Origin: Bradyrhizobium amphicarpaeae
Lineage (GTDB): Bacteria; Pseudomonadota; Alphaproteobacteria; Rhizobiales; Xanthobacteraceae
Reading direction: 5' to 3'
Length of the DNA: 64,000 nucleotides
NCBI RefSeq assembly: GCF_002266435.3
Contig: NZ_CP029426.2
Location: 5,858,001-5,922,000 of the forward strand
Notes under the pieces: generated by a model
Seen by the model: the letters and a program-made list of their open reading frames with translations, nothing else
The model's database searches: none
Told to the model about the DNA's origin: nothing
Shown: positions 21,387 to 28,044 of the stretch, one piece after another
Layout of the letters: every line of letters starts with the position of its first letter
Numbering within the stretch: the first letter of the stretch is position 1
Made by a program: the position numbers and the translations under genes

Positions 21387-23090
21387 TCAGAAGAGGTTGC
21401 CGGCGTTCATCGCCAGATGTTCGACGATCGGGCCGAGCGCGAGCGCCGGAAAGAAGGTCAGGCCGCCCATGATCAGGATGACGCCGACAACGAGGCCGAC
21501 GAACAGGCCGCCAGTGGTCGGGAACGTGCCCGTGGACGGCGGGATCGACTTCTTCTCCGCGAGCGAACCCGCGATCGCCATGGCCGGGACGATCATGAAG
21601 AAGCGGCCGACGAACATCGCGCTTGCGAGCGTCAGGTTGTAGAAGAAGGTGTTGCCGGTGAGACCTGCAAAGGCCGAGCCGTTGTTGCCGGTCGCCGAGG
21701 TGAAGGCATAGAGCACCTCGGTGAAGCCGTGCGGTCCGGCATTCGCCATCGAGGCGACGGCCGCCGGATAGACCACGCCGACGGCGGTCCAGCCGAGGAT
21801 CATCAGCGGCAGCACCAGGATGGCAAGCATTGCCATCTTGACCTCACGCGCCTCGATCTTCTTGCCGACATATTCCGGCGTGCGGCCGACCATCAGTCCG
21901 GCGACGAAGATCGCGAGGATGACGAACAGCAGCATGCCGTACATGCCGGCGCCGACGCCGCCAACGATGATCTCGCCGAGCTCGATGTTGATCAGCGGGA
22001 TCATGCCGCCGAGCGCGGTGAAGCTGTCATGCATGGCGTTGACGGCACCACACGAGGCCGCCGTCGTGATCACGGCGAACAGCGAGGACGCGACGATGCC
22101 GAAGCGGACCTCCTTGCCCTCCATGTTGCCGCCGGTCAGGCCAAGCGCATGGAGCATCGAGGTTCCGTTCGCTTCCGCCCAATAGGTGATGGCGACGCCT
22201 GCGACGAACAGCACGCCCATCACGGCCAGGATCGCCCAGCCCTGGCGCTGGTTGCCGACCATGCGGCCGAACACGTTGGTCAGCGCGGCGCCGAGCGTGA
22301 AGATCGAAAGCATCTGCACGAAGTTCGACAGCGCGGTCGGGTTCTCGAAGGGGTGCGCCGCGTTGGCGTTGAAGAAGCCGCCGCCATTGGTGCCGAGCAT
22401 CTTGATCGCAACCTGGGAGGCGACAGGCCCGACCGCGATGGTCTGCTTGGCGCCTTCGAGCGTGGTCGCCTCGATATACGGGCCGAGCGTTTGCGGCATG
22501 CCCTGCCAAACCAGGAACAGCGTGTAGACCACGCAGATCGGCAGCAGCACGTAGAGCGTGCAGCGGGTGACGTCGACCCAGAAATTGCCGACCGTTCGCA
22601 TCGAGGCGCGCGAGAAGCCGCGGATCAGGGCCATCGCCAGCGCGATGCCGGTTGCCGCCGACAGAAAGTTCTGGTGCGTCAGGCCGAGCATTTGCACGAG
22701 ATAGGACAGTGTGCTCTCGCCGCCGTAGTTCTGCCAGTTGGTGTTGGTGATGAAGGAGACCGCGGTGTTGAAGGAGAGATCCTCGGCGACCGCGCCCTGG
22801 CCTGCCGGATTGAACGGCAGCACGGCCTGGAGGCGCATCACGCCGTAGATGACGAGGAAGCCGCCGACATGGAACAGCAGCATGGCGACCGTATAGGTCA
22901 CCCAATGCTGCTCGCGCTTCTCGTCGACGCCGGAGAACCAGTAGATGCCGGCCTCGATCGGGCGCAGCACCGGCGACAGGAACGTCCGCTCGCCGCCGAA
23001 CACCCGCGTCATGTACCAGCCGAGCGGCTTCGCAAGCGCGACGATGATCGCGCAGAAGAGAATGATCTGGAGCCAACCGATCATAGTCAT
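21387..23090 (-). CDS. kdpA: K+-transporting ATPase subunit A
   Basis: KdpA is the K+-channel-like translocating subunit of the KdpFABC complex. The 567 residues form about ten membrane segments and carry the repeated selectivity-filter-like loops ([33 protein letters not shown] read in parts, [13 protein letters not shown]). The start [13 protein letters not shown] follows the usual KdpA N-terminus. Upstream is a 112-bp spacer after kdpF which contains a possible extra mini-ORF. It is cotranscribed leftward with the whole kdp set. Confidence 0.96.
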   Translation of the reverse strand: MTMIGWLQIILFCAIIVALAKPLGWYMTRVFGGERTFLSPVLRPIEAGIYWFSGVDEKREQHWVTYTVAMLLFHVGGFLVIYGVMRLQAVLPFNPAGQGAVAEDLSFNTAVSFITNTNWQNYGGESTLSYLVQMLGLTHQNFLSAATGIALAMALIRGFSRASMRTVGNFWVDVTRCTLYVLLPICVVYTLFLVWQGMPQTLGPYIEATTLEGAKQTIAVGPVASQVAIKMLGTNGGGFFNANAAHPFENPTALSNFVQMLSIFTLGAALTNVFGRMVGNQRQGWAILAVMGVLFVAGVAITYWAEANGTSMLHALGLTGGNMEGKEVRFGIVASSLFAVITTAASCGAVNAMHDSFTALGGMIPLINIELGEIIVGGVGAGMYGMLLFVILAIFVAGLMVGRTPEYVGKKIEAREVKMAMLAILVLPLMILGWTAVGVVYPAAVASMANAGPHGFTEVLYAFTSATGNNGSAFAGLTGNTFFYNLTLASAMFVGRFFMIVPAMAIAGSLAEKKSIPPSTGTFPTTGGLFVGLVVGVILIMGGLTFFPALALGPIVEHLAMNAGNLF

Positions 23091-23094
23091 GGCA

Positions 23095-23199
23095 TTAACC
23101 CTTCAGACTTTGTGTCCGCCGCAACAGCGGCAGGAGCAACGCAAGCAGGCAGGCGACGAGCGCAGCGTCGGCCAGCAGCAATTCGAGAAGCAGCAGCAC
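23095..23199 (-). CDS. Possible 34-residue hydrophobic peptide between kdpF and kdpA
   Basis: This open frame starts at a GTG (23199), two codons after the kdpF stop and in the same frame as kdpF, and ends with TAA 4 bases before the kdpA ATG. The peptide is leucine-rich ([17 protein letters not shown]..., then LLPLLRR), resembling a single membrane helix with a basic end. No convincing ribosome-binding site precedes the GTG, so translation would depend on coupling to kdpF or stop-codon readthrough. An ORF of this length is not rare in high-GC DNA; treat it as a candidate only. Confidence 0.25.
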   Translation of the reverse strand: MLLLLELLLADAALVACLLALLLPLLRRTQSLKG

Positions 23200-23202
23200 G
23201 GG

Positions 23203-23292
23203 TCAGAACCGCTCGGGCCGCAGCAGCGCATAAGTGAGGTAAATCAGGAGGCCAAGCGACACGGCACCGGCGAGCGAATAATCGAAGATCAT
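23203..23292 (-). CDS. kdpF: K+-transporting ATPase subunit F
   Basis: A 29-residue single-span peptide beginning MIFDYSLAGAVSLGLLIYL and ending LLRPERF. This matches KdpF in length, in the tyrosine-then-helix layout and in the family end pattern ALLRPERF. KdpF stabilises the KdpABC complex in the membrane. The ATG lies 11 bases after the stop of the preceding mini-gene and kdpA follows 112 bases downstream, as expected for a kdpFABC operon. Confidence 0.9.
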   Translation of the reverse strand: MIFDYSLAGAVSLGLLIYLTYALLRPERF

Positions 23293-23303
23293 GATCCGCT
23301 CCG

Positions 23304-23387
23304 TCACAACCGTTCGCAGGCATAAGTGTAGCCGATCGCAAGGGCGAAGAAGGCGAAGCCCAGCGCCAGCATCAGAATGTCCATCAT
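23304..23387 (-). CDS. 27-residue membrane mini-protein at the head of the kdp operon
   Basis: The peptide MMDILMLALGFAFFALAIGY continues TYACERL. It has one membrane helix (about residues 4-22) and a short polar end with one Cys. AAGGAG stands seven bases before the first ATG (23387); the second ATG at 23384 is an alternative. Its stop is 11 bases from the kdpF start, so it is almost certainly the first gene of the kdp transcript. Similar mini-proteins before kdpF are remembered from other proteobacteria, but no function is known to me. It may be an accessory subunit like KdpF. Confidence 0.7.
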   Translation of the reverse strand: MMDILMLALGFAFFALAIGYTYACERL

Positions 23388-23450
23388 GGAAATGCTCCTT
23401 GTTGCACTCCGCCGAGGAGGCAACTGTGTCTTTGTTTCCCGGCGGACCGC

Positions 23451-23464
23451 TTGCGATGGATCAA
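23451..23464 (-). promoter_or_regulatory. Candidate FixK/FNR-type box upstream of the kdp operon
   Basis: Read on the minus strand the site is TTGATCCATCGCAA, which fits TTG(A/C)-N6-(T/G)CAA, the consensus I recall for FixK2 in Bradyrhizobium. Its centre is about 70 bases before the mini-protein ATG at 23387, a distance usable by a class II activator. The right half-site is imperfect and the match could be chance. Confidence 0.3.
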
Positions 23465-23527
23465 GCGCAGCGCGGCTCCTGGCCGGAACTCTCACCGCGT
23501 TCAAGTGCCACCCCGGGCATAGGTTTT

Positions 23528-23566
23528 CGAGATGAGGGCTATGGTGGAGTTATAGGAATCTCATAA
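23528..23566 (-). promoter_or_regulatory. Bipartite conserved element, kdp-side copy (putative KdpE site)
   Basis: On the minus strand TTATGAGATTCCTATAA (23566-23550) is followed after 14 bases by CTCATCTCG (23536-23528), then after 4 bases by CCTATGCCC. The same two boxes with identical spacing occur at 23649-23687 and 26275-26313. The 17-bp box has the 6-5-6 direct-repeat layout of the E. coli KdpE site. It points at the kdp operon, about 160 bases before its first start codon. If the box sits at the E. coli KdpE distance, CTCATCTCG falls at the -35 position. Confidence 0.65.
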
Positions 23567-23648
23567 AGGCGGAGCTGGTGGCGCCGGCCGACCGCCGCGC
23601 GCGACGCGAGGCGGTCCATTTCGCCCCCTCCCCGCCCGGTCCGCACAC

Positions 23649-23687
23649 TTATGAAATCCCTATACTTTCCATCCCGTTCTCATCTCG
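23649..23687 (+). promoter_or_regulatory. Bipartite conserved element, copy before the gene at 23759
   Basis: TTATGAAATCCCTATAC (23649-23665) is followed after 14 bases by CTCATCTCG (23679-23687), then after 4 bases by CAAATGCCC. Two bases of the 17-bp box differ from the kdp-side copy in addition to the variable position. It points rightward, 111 bases before the ATG at 23759, back to back with the kdp-side copy about 82 bases away. Confidence 0.65.
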
Positions 23688-23758
23688 TTTTCAAATGCCC
23701 TTTCAGCCATTTTGGGGAGGCCGGCCGACTGACCGACGCCAATTCCGGGAGGCCTGAC

Positions 23759-24226
23759 ATGACCGCCGCTCTCCGACGCTATGATCCATCCTCACTCAGC
23801 GACCGTCTGCGCGATGCGCATGCGATGTCGCGCCCCCTGATGCACGAGATCATCAATACTGCCTGCCGGCGCTTCCCCTCACTCGGACAGAGCGAGCGCA
23901 CCGCGCGAGTGATGCGCCTGGTCGATGTGGAGGCCTGGGCCGATGCCGCGCTGGCGCTGATGGAGCTCGAGTTGCCGCTGTGGCAGGTCCGTCGCATCGC
24001 CTATGACGAGGGTGAGTGGCATTGCGCACTCTCGCGCGAGCGCGAGTTGCCGGATTGGCTCGACGCCGCGGTGGAGGCACGCCACGCCGACCTGGCGCTC
24101 GCACTGCTGTCGGCCTTCCTCGAGGTCCAGGCATTGGCCGTTGAGACAGCGCGGCCTAGCGTTCCCACCGTGCGGCCCGCTCCGGACCCGTTCTACGAGC
24201 CCATCGGCTGCGAGAACTTCAGCTAA
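23759..24226 (+). CDS. Conserved-looking hypothetical protein, 155 residues
   Basis: I do not recognise a function. The product is soluble and largely helical: residues 1-40 are basic and polar (MTAALRRYDPSSLSDRLRDA), 40-125 contain Leu/Ala-rich helices with several Trp (VEAWADAALALMELELPLWQ), and the end is Pro-rich. A GGGAGG ribosome-binding site six bases before the ATG at 23759 supports this start over an in-frame ATG at 23651, which lies inside the bipartite promoter element. The next gene follows after 20 bases, so the two form an operon. The promoter element suggests co-regulation with kdp. Confidence 0.75.
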   Translation: MTAALRRYDPSSLSDRLRDAHAMSRPLMHEIINTACRRFPSLGQSERTARVMRLVDVEAWADAALALMELELPLWQVRRIAYDEGEWHCALSRERELPDWLDAAVEARHADLALALLSAFLEVQALAVETARPSVPTVRPAPDPFYEPIGCENFS

Positions 24227-24246
24227 GCCAGCGGGAGGTTAGCACC

Positions 24247-24525
24247 TTGCCGCAATCTTCGGACATATCGCCGGTCCTGAGCCCGTCGCGGGTGATCGCA
24301 CGCTTTGCCGTCCGCGTCGTGCTCCTCTCCGGGTTTGCCGCGTTCGGCAGCATCGGCTTCGGACGAAGCCTCAAAGCCCTGCTCTGGATGTCGATCATCC
24401 TGTGTGCGGGTGTCGCCCTGCTGCGGCGCGAGCCGCTGTTCGGCGCCGTCCTCAACCATTGGGACGAATGCTCCGCGTTCGGCGCGCTGTTCGCGCTCGT
24501 TCATGTCGTCGATGATCTGACCTGA
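24247..24525 (+). CDS. Small two-helix membrane protein with TTG start
   Basis: A 92-residue product beginning at TTG (24247), which has GGGAGG eight bases upstream. Hydrophobic stretches at about 16-40 (VIARFAVRVVLLSGFAAFG) and 44-60 (ALLWMSIILCAGVALL) look like membrane helices, and the C-terminal third (about 62-92) is amphipathic with His, Asp and Trp. No family recognised. It follows the 155-residue gene by 20 bases and probably shares its transcript and the kdp-like promoter element. Confidence 0.65.
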   Translation: MPQSSDISPVLSPSRVIARFAVRVVLLSGFAAFGSIGFGRSLKALLWMSIILCAGVALLRREPLFGAVLNHWDECSAFGALFALVHVVDDLT

Positions 24526-24546
24526 ACGCCGGCTTTTATGGCGCGC

Positions 24547-24581
24547 TTATGAGATCGCCGCGCAGCCTCACTCGAAATCAT
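24547..24581 (+). promoter_or_regulatory. Degenerate fourth copy of the bipartite element
   Basis: CTTATGAGAT (24546-24555) matches the left part of the 17-bp box, but the right half is GC-rich and lost. A TCAT (24578-24581) falls at exactly the register of CTCATCTCG in the other copies. It stands 112 bases before the GTG at 24659, close to the distances seen for the other rightward copies. It may be a weakened site or chance. Confidence 0.35.
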
Positions 24582-24658
24582 ATCCGCTTGAAACGATATT
24601 GATTGGACGGTTGCGGGACACGCGCCCGCCACCTCCGTCAATCGGAAGGAACACGTCC

Positions 24659-24913
24659 GTGAAACTCGTCGAACCTCCCTCGTGCAGCTCGCCCTCGACC
24701 ATCGTCTTCATCGGCCGCAACCACAGCGGACAGTGGATCGCGCAGGAACAGAACGGTCTCTATGGCGGCCTGTTCGTCAGCCGCGCCCAGGCCATCAAAT
24801 ACGCACTGTTCGAGAACGGTCGGCATCCCGAAACCATCGTCGAGCTGCCGCGCGAGATCGAGCTCGACATGGGCAAGAGCCCGAGCGGCAATAGCGCACG
24901 CCGCGCCGCCTGA
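24659..24913 (+). CDS. Small protein with the FIGRN-WIA-GGLF signature (paralogue of the gene at 26603)
   Basis: An 84-residue protein from a GTG start with AAGGA eight bases upstream. Residues 17-39 carry FIGRN, WIA, E, NG and GGLF, at exactly the spacing found in residues 47-69 of the 129-residue protein at 26603. The region after it (AQAIKYALFENGRHPETIVELP) resembles a short helix-strand unit. Such short proteins are remembered as common in Bradyrhizobium, with no known role. The DapA-like gene follows after 24 bases. Confidence 0.75.
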   Translation: MKLVEPPSCSSPSTIVFIGRNHSGQWIAQEQNGLYGGLFVSRAQAIKYALFENGRHPETIVELPREIELDMGKSPSGNSARRAA

Positions 24914-24937
24914 GCGGGCGCAGACAAGCGAAAAGCC

Positions 24938-25855
24938 ATGTTCACTCCCCCCTCAGCGTGGTTCACCGGCTTCATCCCGGACATGCCGACGCCGTTCGAT
25001 GCGGCTGACGCGATCGACCTCAGGGCGTTCGCAGCTCTCTGCGAGCGCCAGGTCGCGGCCGGCGTCCCTGCGCTCGTGGTCTGCGAGACCGCCGGCGAGG
25101 CGCCGACGCTCTCGCCGGCCGAGCAGGAACTCGTCATCCGCACCGCGGTCGACGTCGCCCGCGGCCGCGTGCGGATCATCGCGGGTACGATGTCGAATGC
25201 GACCAGCCATGCCATCGAACTCGCGCGGCGGGCGGAAGCCGCCGGCGCGGATGCCGTGATGGCGGCGGTCCCCGCCTACAACAAGCCGATGCAGGAGGGT
25301 ATGCTCGCGCATTTTCGGGCGATCGCCGGCTCGATCGGCTTGCCCGTGATCCTGCACGACGCGCCCTCCCGCACGCTTCGCCCGCTCGCGGACGAGACGC
25401 TCCTGCGTCTCGTCGAGTCCCGCCAGTTCGTGGGCCTGCGCGATGGGAGCGGCGACATCACCCGTCCGATGCGCCTGTCCCGGCACTTGTCTGCGGGCTT
25501 TCGCCTGCTGTCCGGCGACGACACAACCGCCTTCGGCTTCATCGCAAGCGGCGGCGACGGCGCGATCTCGGAGATCAGCAATATCGCCCCGGATCTCTGC
25601 CGCACGATCTTCTCGCAGGTCAGGCAGGGCCGCCTGCAATCGGCGCGCTACCTGCACAAGCGGCTCGTCCCCCTGATCACCTGCCTGTCGAAGGAGAGCC
25701 CGGCGGCGCTCAAATGCGGGCTGAGTGTGCTTGGCCTGATGCCGCCAGCAACAAGGCTGCCGATCGTGCCGCTGGACGCGGCTGCGCAGCGGGAGGTGGT
25801 ACGTGCATTCGCCGCGATCGCCGACGAGGAGCTGATCGATAGCGTCGGGGCCTGA
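24938..25855 (+). CDS. DapA-family (class I aldolase fold) protein lacking the Schiff-base lysine
   Basis: The 305 residues align along their length with dihydrodipicolinate synthase/N-acetylneuraminate lyase proteins (FIPDMPTPF at the start, VPAYNKPMQEG, SGDDTTAFGF, GGDGAISEISN). Key catalytic positions differ: the Schiff-base Lys161 of E. coli DapA is Arg168 here (FVGLRDGSGD), Tyr133 is His140 (VILHDAPSRT) and Thr45 is Ala52 (CETAGEAPTL). Thr44, Tyr107 and Arg138 equivalents (Thr51, Tyr114, Arg145) remain. It therefore cannot use the normal lysine chemistry and may be a binding or regulatory protein or catalyse another reaction. It sits in the small-protein region downstream of kdp. Confidence 0.85.
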   Translation: MFTPPSAWFTGFIPDMPTPFDAADAIDLRAFAALCERQVAAGVPALVVCETAGEAPTLSPAEQELVIRTAVDVARGRVRIIAGTMSNATSHAIELARRAEAAGADAVMAAVPAYNKPMQEGMLAHFRAIAGSIGLPVILHDAPSRTLRPLADETLLRLVESRQFVGLRDGSGDITRPMRLSRHLSAGFRLLSGDDTTAFGFIASGGDGAISEISNIAPDLCRTIFSQVRQGRLQSARYLHKRLVPLITCLSKESPAALKCGLSVLGLMPPATRLPIVPLDAAAQREVVRAFAAIADEELIDSVGA

Positions 25856-25881
25856 CGGGTCGCGGGGCATCCGGCCATCTC

Positions 25882-26280
25882 ATGCTGCAATCCGTCAAAC
25901 AACCTCACAGGCTGCTCCGCACCTGGCAATTGGCGCTGCTGCGCTTTGCAGTGACGCTGGATGAGTCCGACAGGCTCAATGTCGCGGCGCTCGCGGCGGA
26001 GCTCGATCGTCCCGGCGGCCAGCGTGACCCCGACGACTCACTCCACTTCTTCCGGCGGACCAGTTCGCAACTGTGCGCCGCCATCAGGGGGCAGCACCAA
26101 AACGCGGATGCGATCCTGGATAGTTTCTGCGAGCAGATCGACGAACCACGGCTGCGGCTGGCCTTTGCCGCAGCGATCGGGAAAACGCATGCGGATCCTG
26201 AGCCGTCTCAGGCCGCCCGCCCGAAGCGGAACTCCGACCTATTCAGGGGACTGCCATCGCGTCGGCCGGCGTCCTTATGA
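25882..26280 (+). CDS. Hypothetical protein, 132 residues
   Basis: No family recognised. The N-terminal 60 residues form a plausible helical unit (LLRTWQLALLRFAVTLDESD, then LNVAALAAELDRP); the middle has SSQLCAAIRGQ and the C-terminus is basic and Pro/Ser-rich. It starts 26 bases after the DapA-like gene and is on the same strand. The ribosome-binding site is weak. Its last codons and TGA overlap the third copy of the bipartite promoter element (26275-26313), which drives the next operon. Confidence 0.5.
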   Translation: MLQSVKQPHRLLRTWQLALLRFAVTLDESDRLNVAALAAELDRPGGQRDPDDSLHFFRRTSSQLCAAIRGQHQNADAILDSFCEQIDEPRLRLAFAAAIGKTHADPEPSQAARPKRNSDLFRGLPSRRPASL

Positions 26281-26313
26281 CATTCCTATAAGGGCACCCC
26301 GGCGCTCATCTCG
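26275..26313 (+). promoter_or_regulatory. Bipartite conserved element, copy before the mini-protein operon
   Basis: TTATGACATTCCTATAA (26275-26291) is followed after 14 bases by CTCATCTCG (26305-26313), then after 4 bases by CCTACGC. The 17-bp box differs from the kdp-side copy at one base only, the variable position. It lies 118 bases before the ATG at 26393 and overlaps the end of the preceding gene. Confidence 0.65.
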
Positions 26314-26392
26314 CAATCCTACGCAGCGATGGACAACATACGAGACAGATCGGAGCGGCCGTCCCGCCGCCCGAGGGACAAGGACTTCCAAG

Positions 26393-26584
26393 ATGTCGAT
26401 CCTGACTCACGGCTTTGACCGGCCTTTCGGAGAGACCAAACACCCGGTGCGCATCTCGGAGGCGCGCAAGGCTCAGCTCAAGCGCGTCGCACTCGGCGCG
26501 CTGACCATGCTCTCGATGGGCAGCGTGCTCACCGCGCTGATCGCGCTCAAGACCGCGATCCATGTCTGGCATCTCCACGCCTGA
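26393..26584 (+). CDS. 63-residue single-span membrane protein
   Basis: The product begins MSILTHGFDRPFGETKHPVR, has a basic middle (EARKAQLKR) and one membrane helix at about 33-57 (LGALTMLSMGSVLTALIAL), ending HVWHLHA with three His and a Trp. By the positive-inside rule the N-terminus would be cytoplasmic. AAGGA stands about eleven bases before the ATG. It is the first gene of a four-gene cluster of very small proteins, 80 bases after a bipartite promoter element. No family recognised. Confidence 0.65.
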   Translation: MSILTHGFDRPFGETKHPVRISEARKAQLKRVALGALTMLSMGSVLTALIALKTAIHVWHLHA

Positions 26585-26602
26585 CCGTCATGGGAGACCA
26601 TC

Positions 26603-26992
26603 ATGACCTTGCAGATGTGTGAAGAGGCCGCCATGGCCGCGATCGCCCTCCAGGCTATCCTTCGCCTGCCGGAGGCCCGACAGGCAGTGGCATTCAAACC
26701 ACTCGACCCGGATGTCGTCAGCGCCGCCATTCCCGCTTTTTTCATCGGGCGCAACGCCGCCGGTCTCTGGATCGCGCGCGAAGCCAATGGGCGCGTCGGC
26801 GGCCTGTTCCTGTTCAAGAGCTCGGCGATCGATTTCGCCAACCGGCAGAGCGCGCCGGAGCGATGCGCGCTGGTGTTTCCAACCGAGACCTTCGAGCTCG
26901 ACATCGAGAACCGCGGCAATCCGCTGATCGTGGTCACCGTGCACGTGCTGGACGGGGTCAAGCGTCTCCTGAGCCGCAAGGCTGCGAGGTAG
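26603..26992 (+). CDS. 129-residue protein with the FIGRN-WIA-GGLF signature (paralogue of the gene at 24659)
   Basis: Residues 47-69 repeat the FIGRN-WIA-E-NG-GGLF pattern of the 84-residue protein at 24659 with the same spacing. Before it lies a 45-residue N-terminal extension with a Met/Ala-rich helix (CEEAAMAAIALQAILRLPE). After it comes a strand-rich end that closes with a basic RLLSRKAAR tail. A GGGAGA ribosome-binding site precedes the ATG. The gene follows the 63-residue membrane protein by 18 bases. Function unknown; no Cys or His cluster suggests metal binding. Confidence 0.75.
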   Translation: MTLQMCEEAAMAAIALQAILRLPEARQAVAFKPLDPDVVSAAIPAFFIGRNAAGLWIAREANGRVGGLFLFKSSAIDFANRQSAPERCALVFPTETFELDIENRGNPLIVVTVHVLDGVKRLLSRKAAR

Positions 26993-26998
26993 CGCGAC

Positions 26999-27091
26999 AT
27001 GGTCGAGCTCAAGATCATCATGCTGGTCGCGCTGATGGCCGCGCTCCTGTTCGGCATGCGCCTCACCGCAGCGCCGGCAGCGGACAACTAG
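26999..27091 (+). CDS. 30-residue single-span membrane peptide
   Basis: The peptide MVELKIIMLVALMAALLFGM continues RLTAAPAADN. Residues 6-20 are strongly hydrophobic, flanked by Lys and Arg. It starts 6 bases after the preceding stop, with a GAGG about ten bases upstream, and ends 1 base before the next start. Its size and layout resemble KdpF-type or other accessory membrane peptides. Short ORFs can be spurious, but its exact packing between two genes and its helix-like composition support it. Confidence 0.5.
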   Translation: MVELKIIMLVALMAALLFGMRLTAAPAADN

Positions 27092-27092
27092 C

Positions 27093-27221
27093 ATGCAGCT
27101 CCTCAAGGGAAATCTGGAGCAGGCGGTCACCACGACCATCCTGACCATGACGCTCAGCCTCATCTGGGGCGCGATCCTGACGCTCGTGATCACGCTGCTC
27201 GCGCGCGGGCTCGGGGTTTAG
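27093..27221 (+). CDS. 42-residue single-span membrane peptide
   Basis: The peptide begins MQLLKGNLEQAVTTTILTMT and continues through a hydrophobic stretch (LSLIWGAILTLVITLLA) to RGLGV. One membrane helix at about 14-37 is expected. The ATG is one base after the previous stop (TAGCATG), so translation is probably coupled. It is the last gene of the four-member mini-protein cluster; upp follows after 154 bases on the same strand with no gene between. No family recognised. Confidence 0.5.
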   Translation: MQLLKGNLEQAVTTTILTMTLSLIWGAILTLVITLLARGLGV

Positions 27222-27375
27222 CACTCCACGCCATCGAGCGCGGCTGACCATGGCTGCCCACGCCGGGAAGAAATCAGCTGCGCTCCGGTCGCGACGCGGG
27301 GCCAGGGCCGACGTATCCCTCGGAAAAAGCCCGGCCGATCTGGCGCAGTTTCACGGAACCGTGTAGATCGGTTTC

Positions 27376-28011
27376 ATGAGCACAAGCAGCGTCAACGTCG
27401 TCGCCCATCCCCTGGTCCAGCACAAGCTCTCGCTGATGCGGGAGAAGGATCGCTCGACCAAGAGCTTTCGCGAAATCCTGAACGAGATCGGGATGCTGCT
27501 GGCTTACGAGGTGACGCGCGATTTGCCTCTGGAGCTGGTCGACATCGAGACGCCGATCGCGCCGATGCGAGCGCCCAAGATCGCCGGCAAGAAGCTCACG
27601 TTGGCGCCGATCCTGCGCGCCGGCGTCGGCTTTCTCGACGGCATGCTGGCGCTGATGCCCTCGGCGCGCATCGCCCATATCGGGCTCTACCGCGACCCCG
27701 AAACATTGCAGGCCGTGGAATATTACTTCAAGGCGCCGCAGGACCTGTCCGACCGCACCGTGATCCTGATGGACCCGATGCTGGCGACCGGCAATTCGGC
27801 CTGCGCCGGCGCCTCCCTGCTCAAGGCCCGCGGCGCCCGCGACATTCGCTTCGTGTGCCTGCTGGCCGCGCCCGAGGGCATCGCGCAGTTCGAGAGCGAG
27901 CATCCGGACGTGCCGATCTGGACCGCCGCGATCGACGAGCGGCTCAACGACCACGGCTACATCGTGCCGGGTCTGGGCGATGCCGGCGACCGGATGTTCG
28001 GCACCAAGTAG
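27376..28011 (+). CDS. upp: Uracil phosphoribosyltransferase
   Basis: Upp salvages uracil with PRPP to form UMP. The 211-residue protein has the usual length and motifs: [17 protein letters not shown] at the N-terminus, [15 protein letters not shown], the PRPP-binding loop [13 protein letters not shown] and the uracil-binding end [17 protein letters not shown]. It is followed on the same strand after 33 bases by an AMP-binding synthetase, a link that does not suggest a shared pathway. No clear promoter was identified in the 154-bp upstream spacer. Confidence 0.97.
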   Translation: MSTSSVNVVAHPLVQHKLSLMREKDRSTKSFREILNEIGMLLAYEVTRDLPLELVDIETPIAPMRAPKIAGKKLTLAPILRAGVGFLDGMLALMPSARIAHIGLYRDPETLQAVEYYFKAPQDLSDRTVILMDPMLATGNSACAGASLLKARGARDIRFVCLLAAPEGIAQFESEHPDVPIWTAAIDERLNDHGYIVPGLGDAGDRMFGTK

Positions 28012-28044
28012 ACAGGTTTGCGCGATCGGGTTACTCCCCTTGCC

